Assembly: GCF_900143545.1 (NCBI RefSeq)
Contig: NZ_FREV01000003.1
Span: 310,001-374,000, forward strand
Reading direction: 5' to 3'
From: Loktanella sp. Alg231-35
GTDB lineage: Bacteria > Pseudomonadota > Alphaproteobacteria > Rhodobacterales > Rhodobacteraceae
DNA length: 64,000 nucleotides
The notes under the pieces were generated by a model that saw only the letters and a program-made list of their open reading frames with translations, was not told where the DNA came from and ran no database searches. The number at the start of each line of letters is the position of its first letter. Position 1 is the stretch's first letter. Both the position numbers and the translations under genes were made by a program. Below, in pieces: positions 33,665 through 42,230 of the stretch.

Positions 33665-34228
33665 TCACTCGTCCGATTTGCGGTTCGTCAGGCGCAGAAC
33701 CGAGAACACTTTATCACCCATTTTCATAAGCATATTCAGTTGCTTCTTGGGAACACCGAGCATTTGGGAATACCATTTGTCTGCTGTTTCCAGAAACTCT
33801 TGCATGTTGTGCAGGCGTTCCAGAATGATGGGGTGGGTGCCCTCTTCGGTCTCTGCCTGCGCAACACAGTCGGCGATGGCGACACGGGCTGGATCGAACT
33901 CGCGTTCCTTGCGTCCTTGGGCGATCCGTGTGGCCATTTCCCAGACGTCGACCTCTGCGGCGAAATGCTCGCGGCGGTCACCAGCCACAGGCACGCGCTG
34001 GATCAGTTTCCAGCCGACCAGCTCCTTTAACGAGTTCGAGACATTCGACCGCGCGATCCCAAGTTCATCCGAGATTTGTTCGGCGTTCTTGGGTTGCGGT
34101 GAAAGAAACAGCAGCGCGTGGATCTGGGCAACTGAACGGTTGACCCCCCATTGGCTGCCCATATTGCCCCAGTAGAGGATGAATTGTTCGCGTGCCCGCG
34201 ATTCGTTTATGTCTTTAATTTCTGTCAT
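33665..34228 (-). CDS. GbsR/MarR family transcriptional regulator
   Basis: This regulator has 187 residues. Its winged helix-turn-helix is at about 35-80 (SPQPKNAEQISDELGIARSNVSNSLKELVGWKLI). The long C-terminal part is helical as in GbsR relatives. Family members often bind small ligands and repress membrane or osmoprotectant genes. The start ATG is the centre of a 20-bp palindrome. A -10/-35 pair at normal spacing would place transcription start on the A of ATG, so the message may be leaderless. No ribosome site is visible. A second identical-arm palindrome precedes the next operon, so it likely controls both. Confidence 0.9.
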   Translation of the reverse strand: MTEIKDINESRAREQFILYWGNMGSQWGVNRSVAQIHALLFLSPQPKNAEQISDELGIARSNVSNSLKELVGWKLIQRVPVAGDRREHFAAEVDVWEMATRIAQGRKEREFDPARVAIADCVAQAETEEGTHPIILERLHNMQEFLETADKWYSQMLGVPKKQLNMLMKMGDKVFSVLRLTNRKSDE

Positions 34229-34237
34229 GACAGAAAT
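34218..34237. promoter_or_regulatory. GbsR-type operator 1, perfect 20-bp palindrome over the start codon
   Basis: ATTTCTGTCA is followed by its exact reverse complement TGACAGAAAT. It overlaps the -10 box and the ATG of the regulator gene. The arms TTTCTGT and ACAGAAA match the dyad at 33630-33647. Confidence 0.8.
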
Positions 34238-34263
34238 ATCTGATAATACAGTTTGAAAGTCAA
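34235..34263 (-). promoter_or_regulatory. Promoter of the GbsR-type gene, apparently leaderless
   Basis: On the minus strand, TTGACT (34263-34258), a 17-bp spacer and GATATT (34240-34235) form a standard sigma-70 promoter. Six more bases lead to the A of ATG at 34228, the expected first transcribed base. Confidence 0.6.
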
Positions 34264-34281
34264 GAGTAATGCATGCCGGAC

Positions 34282-34992
34282 CTATTCACCCGCGATGATA
34301 TCAATTGGGTCGTCGACCGGCCCGGGCGCGCCAAGCAAGGTGCATCTGTTTTGGTCAAACACGCCTTGTGCGTTCAGCAGATCCCGCCCGGAAAACAGGG
34401 CCGCCTCGCAGCTCCGCCGGATCACAAGACCCTTGAGGCGTACCCCACGGGACATGGTCCAACGATGAAATTGTGCCGCGGCACCGTCAAAATCACTGGC
34501 GTTGACCCGCTTCAGCAGTGTCGAACTGCTAAAGTTGCCTTGTCCGACGTTGAACACAAAAGACGACAGGGCGCCGAATTGCGCGTCAGTCAGATCAACG
34601 GACACAAAACGTTCTACTGCGTGCCGCGCAAGCCCTGTGTCATCCACCAGTATTGCCTGACCTGCATCCGCTGTCAGCGGGATATCGAAACCAGACAGAT
34701 CACTGTCAGAACAGAGCTTTAGCGCAACAAGATGCCCATATCCAATTGTGCAATATCCAACCGGGTCATTGTAGGGGGAAGCGAACCACCCTTCGAATTG
34801 TTTGATCAGCTCAATGGCTGATTTCACAATGACCCGTGAACTGTTGCCCGGTGCAGCGCCCAGACCACCTCTGAGCGTTTCTGCCTGCAACCCGGACGCT
34901 ACACGTTCGAAAGCAGGCTCTTGGGCGCTGACGGCGGTGCCGCAGGTCAATAAGGTACTCATGATGGCTGCTTTGAGTGTCTTGCACGGCAT
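34282..34992 (-). CDS. Secreted GH24 (phage-type) lysozyme
   Basis: This 236-residue protein has an N-terminal signal peptide (about 1-23, ending VSAQ) followed by a GH24 lysozyme domain. The catalytic glutamate is in IKQFEGW, and the glycosidase signature YCTIGYGHLV follows. SSFVFNVGQGNFSSSTLLKRVN is the conserved helical part near 140-161. It would cut peptidoglycan in the periplasm. Lysozymes of this type come from phages, but no other phage gene lies nearby. It is upstream of the GbsR-type gene on the same strand (53 bp). Confidence 0.88.
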   Translation of the reverse strand: MPCKTLKAAIMSTLLTCGTAVSAQEPAFERVASGLQAETLRGGLGAAPGNSSRVIVKSAIELIKQFEGWFASPYNDPVGYCTIGYGHLVALKLCSDSDLSGFDIPLTADAGQAILVDDTGLARHAVERFVSVDLTDAQFGALSSFVFNVGQGNFSSSTLLKRVNASDFDGAAAQFHRWTMSRGVRLKGLVIRRSCEAALFSGRDLLNAQGVFDQNRCTLLGAPGPVDDPIDIIAGE

Positions 34993-35089
34993 TTAGATCG
35001 CTCCAAATGGCTTCAATTCAAGGCAAGCCTACTGTGATGTGCGGTATCGCATCAACCCATGGTGGCGCTAGGGCTGTTCCGGGGGCCTT

Positions 35090-36463
35090 TTATCGCGTCA
35101 TCGCATCCAAAATCCGCGCCCAGCTGCGGATGCCTTTGTGAAACGACGACAGGTCATATTTTTCATTGGGTGAATGGATCTGGTCGTCATCCTTGCCAAA
35201 GCCGATCAGCATGGCGTCCATGTCGAGGATATCCTTGAAATGCCCCGCGATGGGGATCGAGCCGCCACAGCCCACATAGGCCGCTGCATTGGGCCATTCG
35301 TCAGATAGCGCTTTGCGTGCCTGGTCAAATGCGGGGTGGGTGGTTGTCATTTGCCCCGCAGCACTTGCACCGTGGTCGCCGAATGTGACCGCGCAATCGG
35401 CGGGCAGCATGTCTTGCACCATCTTGCGGAAATTTTCGCGGATTTTCAGCGGGTCTTGTGTGCCGACAAGGCGGAAACTGATCTTTGCAGAGGCTTCGGA
35501 CGGCAGCACGGTTTTGAAACCGTCGCCGGTATAGCCTGACCAGATGCCGTTCACTTCGCAGGTAGGTCGTGACCAAATCATTTCCAACGGGCGGCGCCCA
35601 ACTTCTCCTGCCGGATCGGACAGGCCGACCTCGCCCAGGAATTCCTTATGATCAAACTTCAGATCGTCCCATGCGGCGGCCAGTTCATTGGAAAGATCGG
35701 GCACACCATCATAGAAACCGGGGACGGTGATCCGGCCGTTGTCGTCGTGCAAAGACGCGATGATCCGGGCCAGCACCCGTGCAGGGTTCATGGCCAGACC
35801 ACCGTACATGCCCGAATGCAGGTCTTTGTTTGGACCGGTGATGGTCAGTTCTTCGCCCAGCAACCCGCGCAACTGAGTGATGATCGCAGGCGTACTGTCG
35901 CCATATAGTCCGGTGTCACAGATCAGCGCGATGTCAGCAGTCAACTCGTCCCGGTTTTCTTCCATAAAGGGAGTAAGAGAAGGCGAGCCCGATTCCTCTT
36001 CACCCTCAAAGAAAATCGTGATGTTGGCGGGCAAGGTGCCATGTTCGGCTTTCCATGCGCGGCAGGCCTCAACAAAGGTCATCAACTGCCCTTTGTCGTC
36101 GGATGATCCACGGCCACGGATGACTTTGCCTTTGGCTGTATCCTCGACCTGCGGGTCGAAAGGGTCACGGTCCCAAAGTTCAAGTGGGTCAACAGGTTGC
36201 ACGTCGTAGTGCCCGTAAAACAGGATATGTGGCCCGTCGCCGCCGGTGTGCGCCACAACCATCGGGTGCCCCGTCGTGGGGCGCTTGGAGGCTTCAAACC
36301 CGATTGATTGCAGATCAGCCACGAGCCAGTCAGCCGCTGTGTCGCAATCGCCTTTGTAAGCCGGATCGGTCGAGATGGAGGGGATGCGCAGAAGTTCCAA
36401 CAGCCGGTTGGTGGCGTGGGGCAGGTCTGCGTCGATACGGGCGAGGACGGGATCAAGGGTCAT
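35090..36463 (-). CDS. M20 family metallodipeptidase
   Basis: This zinc peptidase has 457 residues. Metal ligands are in YGHYDVQP (His, Asp), RGSSDDKGQ (Asp) and FEGEEESGSP (catalytic and ligand Glu). GFGKDDDQIHSPNEKYDL near the C-terminus has the last histidine. The central lid domain (about 190-350) is complete. It probably cleaves dipeptides or similar amides in the cytoplasm. The gene stands alone, with gaps of 97 bp downstream and 202 bp upstream that show no clear regulatory signal. Confidence 0.93.
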   Translation of the reverse strand: MTLDPVLARIDADLPHATNRLLELLRIPSISTDPAYKGDCDTAADWLVADLQSIGFEASKRPTTGHPMVVAHTGGDGPHILFYGHYDVQPVDPLELWDRDPFDPQVEDTAKGKVIRGRGSSDDKGQLMTFVEACRAWKAEHGTLPANITIFFEGEEESGSPSLTPFMEENRDELTADIALICDTGLYGDSTPAIITQLRGLLGEELTITGPNKDLHSGMYGGLAMNPARVLARIIASLHDDNGRITVPGFYDGVPDLSNELAAAWDDLKFDHKEFLGEVGLSDPAGEVGRRPLEMIWSRPTCEVNGIWSGYTGDGFKTVLPSEASAKISFRLVGTQDPLKIRENFRKMVQDMLPADCAVTFGDHGASAAGQMTTTHPAFDQARKALSDEWPNAAAYVGCGGSIPIAGHFKDILDMDAMLIGFGKDDDQIHSPNEKYDLSSFHKGIRSWARILDAMTR

Positions 36464-36665
36464 GCGTGCGGCCTATTGCTGAGGATTTGCCGCAGGGTTG
36501 ACCCTATCGCAAGGGAGGTCAAGCTGATCTGTTCAAAGATCCCGTTGGAAGTAAGACGAGTCGATGGCTGACCTGCGAAAGTTCGTATCCCCCTGGATCG
36601 CGCATTATCCCATACGGACAAAAAAAGGGAAGGGGCGCGTTGCATTGCGCAGGCAAACGCCGTTG

Positions 36666-37100
36666 TCAGTCTTGCGGTGTAAGGTTGTTGCTTAGCGTCT
36701 TGAGTTGCTCCACCAGCGCGTCAAGTTTCGGTAGCGCAAAGCCTGATTGCTCTACGATGCAGCGAGTTATCTCTTCGGCCTTGGCTTGCAAGGCGCGTCC
36801 TTGCCCGGTCAGATGCACGAACACTTTGCGTTTATCGTCTTTGCCACGTTGGCGCGTCACATGCCCGTCTGCCTGGAGCCGTTTGAGCAGGGGAGTGACG
36901 GTGTTGGTTTCCATGCCAAGCCGCTGCGCGAGATCGCCAACGCTTTGCGCGTCGCGCTCCCAAAGCAGTGTCAGCGTGATGTATTGCGGATAGGTCAGCC
37001 CTATCTCGCGCAAAAGCGGTGCGTAGGCGCGGTTGATTCTGTGCCAGGCCGTGTAGACCGCAAAGCAGTACATTTCATCAGCAGAGGAGGGCAGGGGCAT
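36666..37100 (-). CDS. OhrR-like MarR family regulator
   Basis: This regulator has 144 residues. YCFAVYTAWHRINRAYAPLL (about 11-30) followed by GLTYPQY is the OhrR pattern, with the redox-sensing cysteine at C12. A second cysteine, C114, could make it a two-Cys sensor. The winged helix is at about 50-98. OhrR proteins release DNA when organic peroxides oxidise the cysteine. ATG 37100 has AGGA 7 nt upstream. It is divergent from a 74-residue gene and its promoter holds a matching operator, so it should repress itself too. No ohr peroxidase gene is present. Confidence 0.9.
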   Translation of the reverse strand: MPLPSSADEMYCFAVYTAWHRINRAYAPLLREIGLTYPQYITLTLLWERDAQSVGDLAQRLGMETNTVTPLLKRLQADGHVTRQRGKDDKRKVFVHLTGQGRALQAKAEEITRCIVEQSGFALPKLDALVEQLKTLSNNLTPQD

Positions 37101-37115
37101 TGGTGCGTCCTTTTC

Positions 37116-37129
37116 TATCGCGCCCGATA
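37116..37129. promoter_or_regulatory. Operator O1, TATCG-N4-CGATA, on the OhrR-like gene promoter
   Basis: TATCGCGCCCGATA lies over the -10 box (TATATC, 37131-37126 on the minus strand) of a promoter whose -35 is TTGGCA (37154-37149), 17 bp away. It is one of three dyads with this pattern in the gap. Confidence 0.7.
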
Positions 37130-37160
37130 TAATCGTGTTGACGGATTTTGCCAAGATGTG

Positions 37161-37189
37161 TATCGAGTACGATTGTATCGTGTACGATA
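37161..37189. promoter_or_regulatory. Operators O2 and O3, tandem TATCG-N4-CGATA
   Basis: TATCGAGTACGATT (37161-37174) and TATCGTGTACGATA (37176-37189) are spaced by one helical turn and a half (15 bp). They cover the -10 box (TATCGA, 37161-37166) and start of a promoter with -35 TTGACG (37138-37143, 17-bp spacer) that reads into the 74-residue gene. Confidence 0.75.
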
Positions 37190-37207
37190 TATATAAAGGA
37201 GAACTAC

Positions 37208-37432
37208 ATGAGCTGGCTACCAACATTGCAAACCGAAACCCCCGAAGAGGGCTATGCCCTTGCGTTGAAACTGTCGCGGATGGCTGTGAAAATGACCCAG
37301 CCGGATGATGCGGCCCGTGCCCGCATGCGCCCGGATTACGCCAATAGTGCCGACAGCCTGACAATGGCATCAGGCGTTGTTGCGCAAAATTTTCAAACCG
37401 TTGCACAGGCGAATGATTTTTGGCGCAATTGA
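37208..37432 (+). CDS. 74-residue protein of unknown function, predicted OhrR target
   Basis: This 74-residue protein is unknown to me. It is mostly helical by appearance, soluble, with no cysteine and no signal peptide. It starts MSWLPTLQTETPEEGYALAL and ends NDFWRN. AAGGAG lies 6 nt before the ATG, so translation should be strong. The promoter (TTGACG, 17 bp, TATCGA) carries two operator dyads. It occupies the place where an ohr peroxidase gene would be expected beside ohrR. An FNR box follows the stop by 4 bp. A role in peroxide or redox stress is a guess from context. Confidence 0.72.
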   Translation: MSWLPTLQTETPEEGYALALKLSRMAVKMTQPDDAARARMRPDYANSADSLTMASGVVAQNFQTVAQANDFWRN

Positions 37433-37436
37433 TGCT

Positions 37437-37450
37437 TTGATCCAGATCAA
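37437..37450. promoter_or_regulatory. FNR/FnrL box upstream of hemA
   Basis: TTGATCCAGATCAA matches TTGAT-N4-ATCAA exactly. It lies 153 bp before hemA. In Rhodobacter, FnrL sites precede hemA and raise its expression at low oxygen. The rest of the 170-bp gap shows no clear -35/-10 pair. Confidence 0.82.
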
Positions 37451-37602
37451 TGAAATTCATGCGAAAACCCTGCATCAAGCTGCTGTAAAAGGCGGCAATT
37501 TGAAACGCCTTGTCGGGCGTCGGTCTGCCCTCTATAAGGTCGAGAACGATCAGGAAATCGCCCGCTGGGGCGGCTTTTTGGTGTGAAGTAAAGGACGGCC
37601 CC

Positions 37603-38826
37603 GTGGACTATAACGCTCATTTGGACAGCGCGATTAATCGGTTGCATAATGAAGGCCGTTACCGGACTTTTATCGATATCGAACGCAAACGCGGCCAGTT
37701 TCCCCATGCGACTTGGCGCAAACCTGATGGTTCAGAAGCACCCGTCACCGTCTGGTGCGGCAATGATTATCTGGGGATGGGTCAGCACCCTGTCGTTCTG
37801 GCGGCCATGCATGAGGCGATTGATGCGGCCGGCGCAGGTTCGGGCGGCACTCGGAATATCTCTGGCACAACCGTCTATCATAAACGACTTGAGGCCGAGC
37901 TTGCGAATTTGCACCGTAAGGAAGCAGCACTGCTCTTTACCTCGGCCTATATCGCCAATGATGCCACGCTCAGCACGTTACCCAAACTGTTTCCCGGCCT
38001 GATCATCTATTCCGATGCGTTGAACCATGCATCGATGATTGAAGGTGTGCGCCGCAATGGCGGTGCCAAACGCATCTTCCGGCACAATGATCTCGATCAC
38101 CTGCGCGAATTGCTGGAAGCTGACGATCCTGCCGCCCCCAAGGTGATTGCCTTTGAATCGATCTATTCGATGGATGGCGATTTTGGCCCCATCGAAGCGA
38201 TTTGCGATCTGGCCGACGAATTTGGCGCACTGACTTATATTGATGAAGTCCACGCAGTGGGCATGTACGGCCCCCGCGGTGGTGGCGTGGCCGAGCGTGA
38301 TGGCCTGATGGACCGGCTCGACATCATCAATGGCACGCTGGCCAAGGCATATGGTGTCATGGGTGGCTATATCGCGGCATCTGCAAAGATGTGTGATGCG
38401 ATAAGATCTTATGCACCGGGCTTCATCTTTACCACGTCCCTGCCACCCGCCGTTGCTGCGGGTGCGGCGGCCAGTGTTGCCCACCTCAAGACCGACGACA
38501 GCCTGCGCGTGCAACATCAGACCCTGGCGAAGATCCTCAAACTGCGCCTCAAGGGGCTAGGGCTGCCGATCATCGATCACGGCACGCATATTGTACCGCT
38601 GATCGTGGGCGATCCGGTACATACCAAGGAGCTGTCGGATATGCTGCTGTCCGATTTCGGTATCTACGTGCAGCCGATTAATTTCCCCACTGTACCGCGC
38701 GGCTTAGAACGGCTGCGGTTCACACCGTCGCCTGTCCATGGCGCGCGCGAATTGGATGCTTTGGTAAGCGCTTTGGATGATCTTTGGTCACATTGCGCGC
38801 TGAATCGTGCCGAGTTGGTTGGTTAA
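37603..38826 (+). CDS. hemA: 5-Aminolevulinate synthase
   Basis: This PLP enzyme has 407 residues, the length of the Rhodobacter protein. [10 protein letters not shown] near residue 19 and [10 protein letters not shown] (51-60) begin the conserved core. [14 protein letters not shown] YIDEVHAVG (212-220) has the PLP aspartate, and K248 in [12 protein letters not shown] forms the Schiff base. It condenses glycine and succinyl-CoA for tetrapyrroles (C4 pathway), a mark of alphaproteobacteria. The start is GTG at 37603, with AAGGA 7 nt upstream; no suitable ATG exists. The upstream FNR box implies oxygen control. Confidence 0.97.
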   Translation: MDYNAHLDSAINRLHNEGRYRTFIDIERKRGQFPHATWRKPDGSEAPVTVWCGNDYLGMGQHPVVLAAMHEAIDAAGAGSGGTRNISGTTVYHKRLEAELANLHRKEAALLFTSAYIANDATLSTLPKLFPGLIIYSDALNHASMIEGVRRNGGAKRIFRHNDLDHLRELLEADDPAAPKVIAFESIYSMDGDFGPIEAICDLADEFGALTYIDEVHAVGMYGPRGGGVAERDGLMDRLDIINGTLAKAYGVMGGYIAASAKMCDAIRSYAPGFIFTTSLPPAVAAGAAASVAHLKTDDSLRVQHQTLAKILKLRLKGLGLPIIDHGTHIVPLIVGDPVHTKELSDMLLSDFGIYVQPINFPTVPRGLERLRFTPSPVHGARELDALVSALDDLWSHCALNRAELVG

Positions 38827-38942
38827 CCTTCAATCAACCTGTGCATAACTTCTGCTGACATGCTATGACGGTGTCAGATTGCTCGCCGTCCTCGATTCGG
38901 AAAAAGTGAGCAGTTTAGGGGCATTGAGCGACGGGACAGTCG

Positions 38943-40145
38943 ATGATCGGGATTACCTTCAAGCGTGAAGACGCACAGGAGGACGTTCAAACCAAAGGGT
39001 TTGACGACTATGAATTGCGTCTTGGTGATTTGATGCGCGGTGAACGTGCGACAATGGGCAAGAGCCTGTTGGACGTGCAGCGCGAGCTCAAAATCAAGGC
39101 CGCCTATATCGCTGCCATCGAAAATGCCGATCCTTCTGCTTTTGATACGCCAGGCTTTATCGCCGGTTATGTGCGGTCCTATGCCCGCTATCTGAACATG
39201 GATCCCGATCACGCCTTTGACACCTTCTGCGAGGAAAGCGGATTTGCGACGGCCCACGGCATGTCGGCAGAGGCCTCATCGCTGAAAGGCAAAACCTTTG
39301 ATCCGTCCTCGGCCGCTATCGGCAAAGATATCTTTTCTGCTTCTGCGACGCCTTTCGTGCCTGCAGGCGATGCCGTTTTGTCGGGTATTGAGCCGCGCGC
39401 CATAGGGTCCGTTTTGGTGCTTGTCGCCTTGATCAGCGGTTTGGGTTTTGGCGGCTGGACCGTCCTGCAAGAGGTCCAGAAGGTGCAGTTTGCGCCTGTT
39501 GAACAGGCGCCTGTTGTTGTCTCTGACCTTGATCCTTTGGCCGGTGCCACCAACGCGATCCAACCTGTTGATGCGTTGGCTGGATTTGAAGCGCCCACCG
39601 CCGAAGCGCTTGACCGGCTGTATCGCCCGCAAGCGCTTGACGTGCCGGTTCTGGTCGCCCGTGACGCCCCGATTTCGACGCTCAGCCGCGATACAATCGG
39701 CGCGCTGGTGCCGCAAGCAACCGTGTCCGGTTCGCCCGCCACCGAACTTGCTGCCCTTGATATGCCACAACCCGCGCCAATTCAGGTTGTCGAACCCGAC
39801 GTGCCAGAGCTGCAACTGGTTGCCGTGCGTCCGGCTTGGGTGCGGGTGCGCGCGGCCAATGGCGCAGTGATCTTTGAAGGTGTGATGGAGCCGGGACAGA
39901 ACTTTGTCGTGCCTTCCACCGAGGAACCCGCCAGCCTGCGTGTGGGTGAAAGTGGCGCGATGTATTTTGCTGTCAACGGCGTACATTATGGCCCGGTTGG
40001 CCAGACCGGCACAGTGACATCGAATGTTGAACTGACCACGCAAAGTCTGACCCAGGCTTTTGCTGTTGCGGATTTATCTGCTGACACTGATCTTGCCGGG
40101 ATCGTGAATGTCGCACAGGTTGCGCCCGTCGCACCGGCTGAATAG
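38943..40145 (+). CDS. RodZ-like helix-turn-helix membrane protein (DUF4115)
   Basis: This 400-residue protein has an N-terminal helix-turn-helix of the RodZ type (LGDLMRGERATMGKSLLDVQRELKIKAAYIAAIE, about 27-60, and GFIAGYVRSYARYLNMD), one membrane helix (IGSVLVLVALISGLGFGG, about 159-176), a long Pro/Ala linker, and a periplasmic DUF4115 domain near 290-370 (WVRVRAANGAVIFEGVM). RodZ anchors MreB to the envelope in rod-shaped cells. Here the helix-turn-helix probably binds protein rather than DNA. It lies before ispG, as in many proteobacteria. Confidence 0.87.
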   Translation: MIGITFKREDAQEDVQTKGFDDYELRLGDLMRGERATMGKSLLDVQRELKIKAAYIAAIENADPSAFDTPGFIAGYVRSYARYLNMDPDHAFDTFCEESGFATAHGMSAEASSLKGKTFDPSSAAIGKDIFSASATPFVPAGDAVLSGIEPRAIGSVLVLVALISGLGFGGWTVLQEVQKVQFAPVEQAPVVVSDLDPLAGATNAIQPVDALAGFEAPTAEALDRLYRPQALDVPVLVARDAPISTLSRDTIGALVPQATVSGSPATELAALDMPQPAPIQVVEPDVPELQLVAVRPAWVRVRAANGAVIFEGVMEPGQNFVVPSTEEPASLRVGESGAMYFAVNGVHYGPVGQTGTVTSNVELTTQSLTQAFAVADLSADTDLAGIVNVAQVAPVAPAE

Positions 40146-40221
40146 TCGCAGCGCGCGGCCTTGCTGGCGCTGGTTTTGCCGCATAGGTTGGCCCCAACAG
40201 ATGCTTTCATAGGCTGGCCCC

Positions 40222-41343
40222 ATGTCCCTAAATCATATCCGTCCGTGGCGTAACATTTATCGCCGCAAATCCCGCCAAATTATGGTGGGTAACGTCCCTG
40301 TCGGCGGCGACGCCCCGATCACCGTGCAGACAATGACGAACACGCTGACCACAGATATCAAAGCGACGATTGAACAGGTGCAGGCAGCAGCAGAGGCTGG
40401 TGCCGATATTGTGCGCATCTCGATACCCGATGAGGCGTCGAGTGCGGCGCTCAAGCAGATTGTGCCCGAGGTGTCCGTGCCCATCGTGGCCGACATCCAT
40501 TTCCACTACAAACGTGGGATTGAGGCGGCAGAGGCGGGGGCGGCTTGCCTGCGCATCAATCCTGGCAATATCGGCGATGAAAAGCGTGTCAAAGAGGTGA
40601 TCAAGGCCGCGCGTGACCATAATTGTTCGATCCGTATCGGTGTGAACGCGGGGTCTTTGGAAAAGCATCTATTGGATAAATACGGTGAGCCGTGTCCCGA
40701 TGCGATGGTGGAAAGCGGTCTCGACCATATCAAAATCCTGCAAGATAATGATTTCCACGAATTCAAAATCTCTTGCAAGGCGTCTGACGTGTTCATGGCT
40801 GCGGCCGCCTATCAACAATTGGCCGAAGCAACGGATGCGCCGATCCATCTGGGCATCACCGAGGCGGGTGGTCTGACCTCGGGCACCATCAAATCTGCTA
40901 TTGGTCTGGGCAATCTGCTGTGGATGGGGATCGGCGACACGATCCGTGTCAGCTTGTCCGCCGATCCGGTGGAAGAGGTGAAGGTGGGGTATGAAATCCT
41001 CAAATCCCTTGGGTTGCGCCACCGCGGCGTGAACATCATTTCCTGCCCGTCCTGCGCGCGGCAGGGGTTTGAGGTGATCAAAACGGTTGAGGCGCTGGAA
41101 AAGCGGCTGGAACACATCAAGACGCCCATGTCGCTGTCGATCATCGGCTGTGTGGTGAACGGGCCGGGCGAGGCGCTGATGACCGACGTCGGCTTCACCG
41201 GCGGCGGGGCCGGATCAGGCATGGTCTATCTGGCGGGCAAGCAAAGTCACAAGCAATCCAACGACGATATGGTCGATCACATTGTGGAACAGGTTGAGAA
41301 GAAGGCAGCAGAGCTAGAAGCGCTGAGTGCGGCGGCGGAGTAG
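40222..41343 (+). CDS. ispG: 4-Hydroxy-3-methylbut-2-enyl-diphosphate synthase
   Basis: This enzyme (GcpE) of the MEP isoprenoid pathway has 373 residues. The TIM-barrel part is residues 1-250 ([33 protein letters not shown]). The reductase-like C-terminus has the [4Fe-4S] cysteines in [10 protein letters not shown] and [12 protein letters not shown]. It reduces methylerythritol cyclodiphosphate with ferredoxin or flavodoxin. The ribosome site before 40222 is poor. After the stop lies a short run that may be the tail of another gene. Confidence 0.97.
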   Translation: MSLNHIRPWRNIYRRKSRQIMVGNVPVGGDAPITVQTMTNTLTTDIKATIEQVQAAAEAGADIVRISIPDEASSAALKQIVPEVSVPIVADIHFHYKRGIEAAEAGAACLRINPGNIGDEKRVKEVIKAARDHNCSIRIGVNAGSLEKHLLDKYGEPCPDAMVESGLDHIKILQDNDFHEFKISCKASDVFMAAAAYQQLAEATDAPIHLGITEAGGLTSGTIKSAIGLGNLLWMGIGDTIRVSLSADPVEEVKVGYEILKSLGLRHRGVNIISCPSCARQGFEVIKTVEALEKRLEHIKTPMSLSIIGCVVNGPGEALMTDVGFTGGGAGSGMVYLAGKQSHKQSNDDMVDHIVEQVEKKAAELEALSAAAE

Positions 41344-41357
41344 GGGGACGGATAACA

Positions 41358-41432
41358 GACCTGAATGGCTGGTTTGAGCCTAATGTGTATGATGCTGCGG
41401 ACAATACCTGTGTCTGCAATGCGCCGAAGTAG
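41358..41432 (+). pseudogene. Possible C-terminal gene remnant after ispG
   Basis: In the -1 frame relative to ispG, the sequence reads DLNGWFEPNVYDAADNTC and then VCNAPK before TAG at 41430-41432. The composition (Trp, Phe, two Cys, Asn-rich) looks like a genuine secreted-protein C-terminus, not random sequence. There is no start. It adjoins the DUF2971 gene. Confidence 0.3.
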
Positions 41433-41442
41433 TTCCAGAGGC

Positions 41443-42099
41443 TCAAAGCTGTTTTTGAAGGCCAGCTAATTTCTGAGGTGTCATTCGAAATCCCCTAAAC
41501 TCGGCACGAGCAGTTTGAAAAATGACGCGCTCAAATTTCAATTCAGACGAGAGTTTTTCGGCATCTGAAGTTTGATACCTCGCACCTAAGACAACTTCTT
41601 TCAGGATGGCCTTGTCGTTGAACGCTGCAAAGAATTTATCGCCTTCACAAACGCAGTTTTCGAGTGGACGAACCAACCGATACTCGTCCTCGTAGGACCA
41701 TTCTATATGCTTTGTCCGTAGTAATCTGTGGATTAGGACTTCCATCGAAGACTTGGAAACATCGACATCGCTTGCAGGCTTTATCCTTTTATCGACATAA
41801 TTGATTTTGAAAAGAAGGTCGTCGGGCACCTCAAAACCAAGCGCGAGGCCTTTGTGCGAGTCGGCGTAGTGCGCCCACATCAAAGGTTGAAACCAATTTC
41901 TTGAAAACGAGATGATTCCATTATCTTGAGAGACTGTTTCCCGAAATCGCTTCGCCCAAGCGCGTACACTCTTGTCACCCAGATCAAGTGACAAGTACTC
42001 AAATGGATCATTCAATTCATCAATCGGAGATACCTTGAGGCGCCGCTTCGACAGAGCTTCGAGCCCCCATTTGGCAGGATAAAATTTGTAGACACGCAT
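41443..42099 (-). CDS. DUF2971 domain protein, probably accessory
   Basis: This 218-residue protein has the DUF2971 pattern: YKFYPAKWGLEALSKRRLKVSPIDELNDPFEY near the start, then ISFSRNWFQPLMWAHYADSHKGLALGFEVP, and WSYEDEYRLVRP near residue 130. DUF2971 proteins are scattered and often on mobile DNA; function unknown. It has visibly more A and T than the neighbours (many TTT, GAA and ATT codons). No ribosome site is obvious. It separates ispG from a metallo-hydrolase gene, next to a possible gene remnant. Acquisition by transfer is likely but not proven. Confidence 0.82.
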   Translation of the reverse strand: MRVYKFYPAKWGLEALSKRRLKVSPIDELNDPFEYLSLDLGDKSVRAWAKRFRETVSQDNGIISFSRNWFQPLMWAHYADSHKGLALGFEVPDDLLFKINYVDKRIKPASDVDVSKSSMEVLIHRLLRTKHIEWSYEDEYRLVRPLENCVCEGDKFFAAFNDKAILKEVVLGARYQTSDAEKLSSELKFERVIFQTARAEFRGFRMTPQKLAGLQKQL

Positions 42100-42230
42100 G
42101 CTGTTTGTCTAACGTTGATCGCGCGACTGCACAACGCAGTGGGTCGACTGCGGACATTGGCAGCGCCTGAACAAATGACCGCTCCGTCCCGCTAAGCCGC
42201 CACACCATATACTTGGCTGCTTCGGTTGTT

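Noticed and set aside
42100-42230. A small RNA or mobile-element end between DUF2971 and the metallo-hydrolase gene.
   Set aside because: Only a weak 5-bp hairpin is visible; no terminal repeats, promoter or terminator could be supported.
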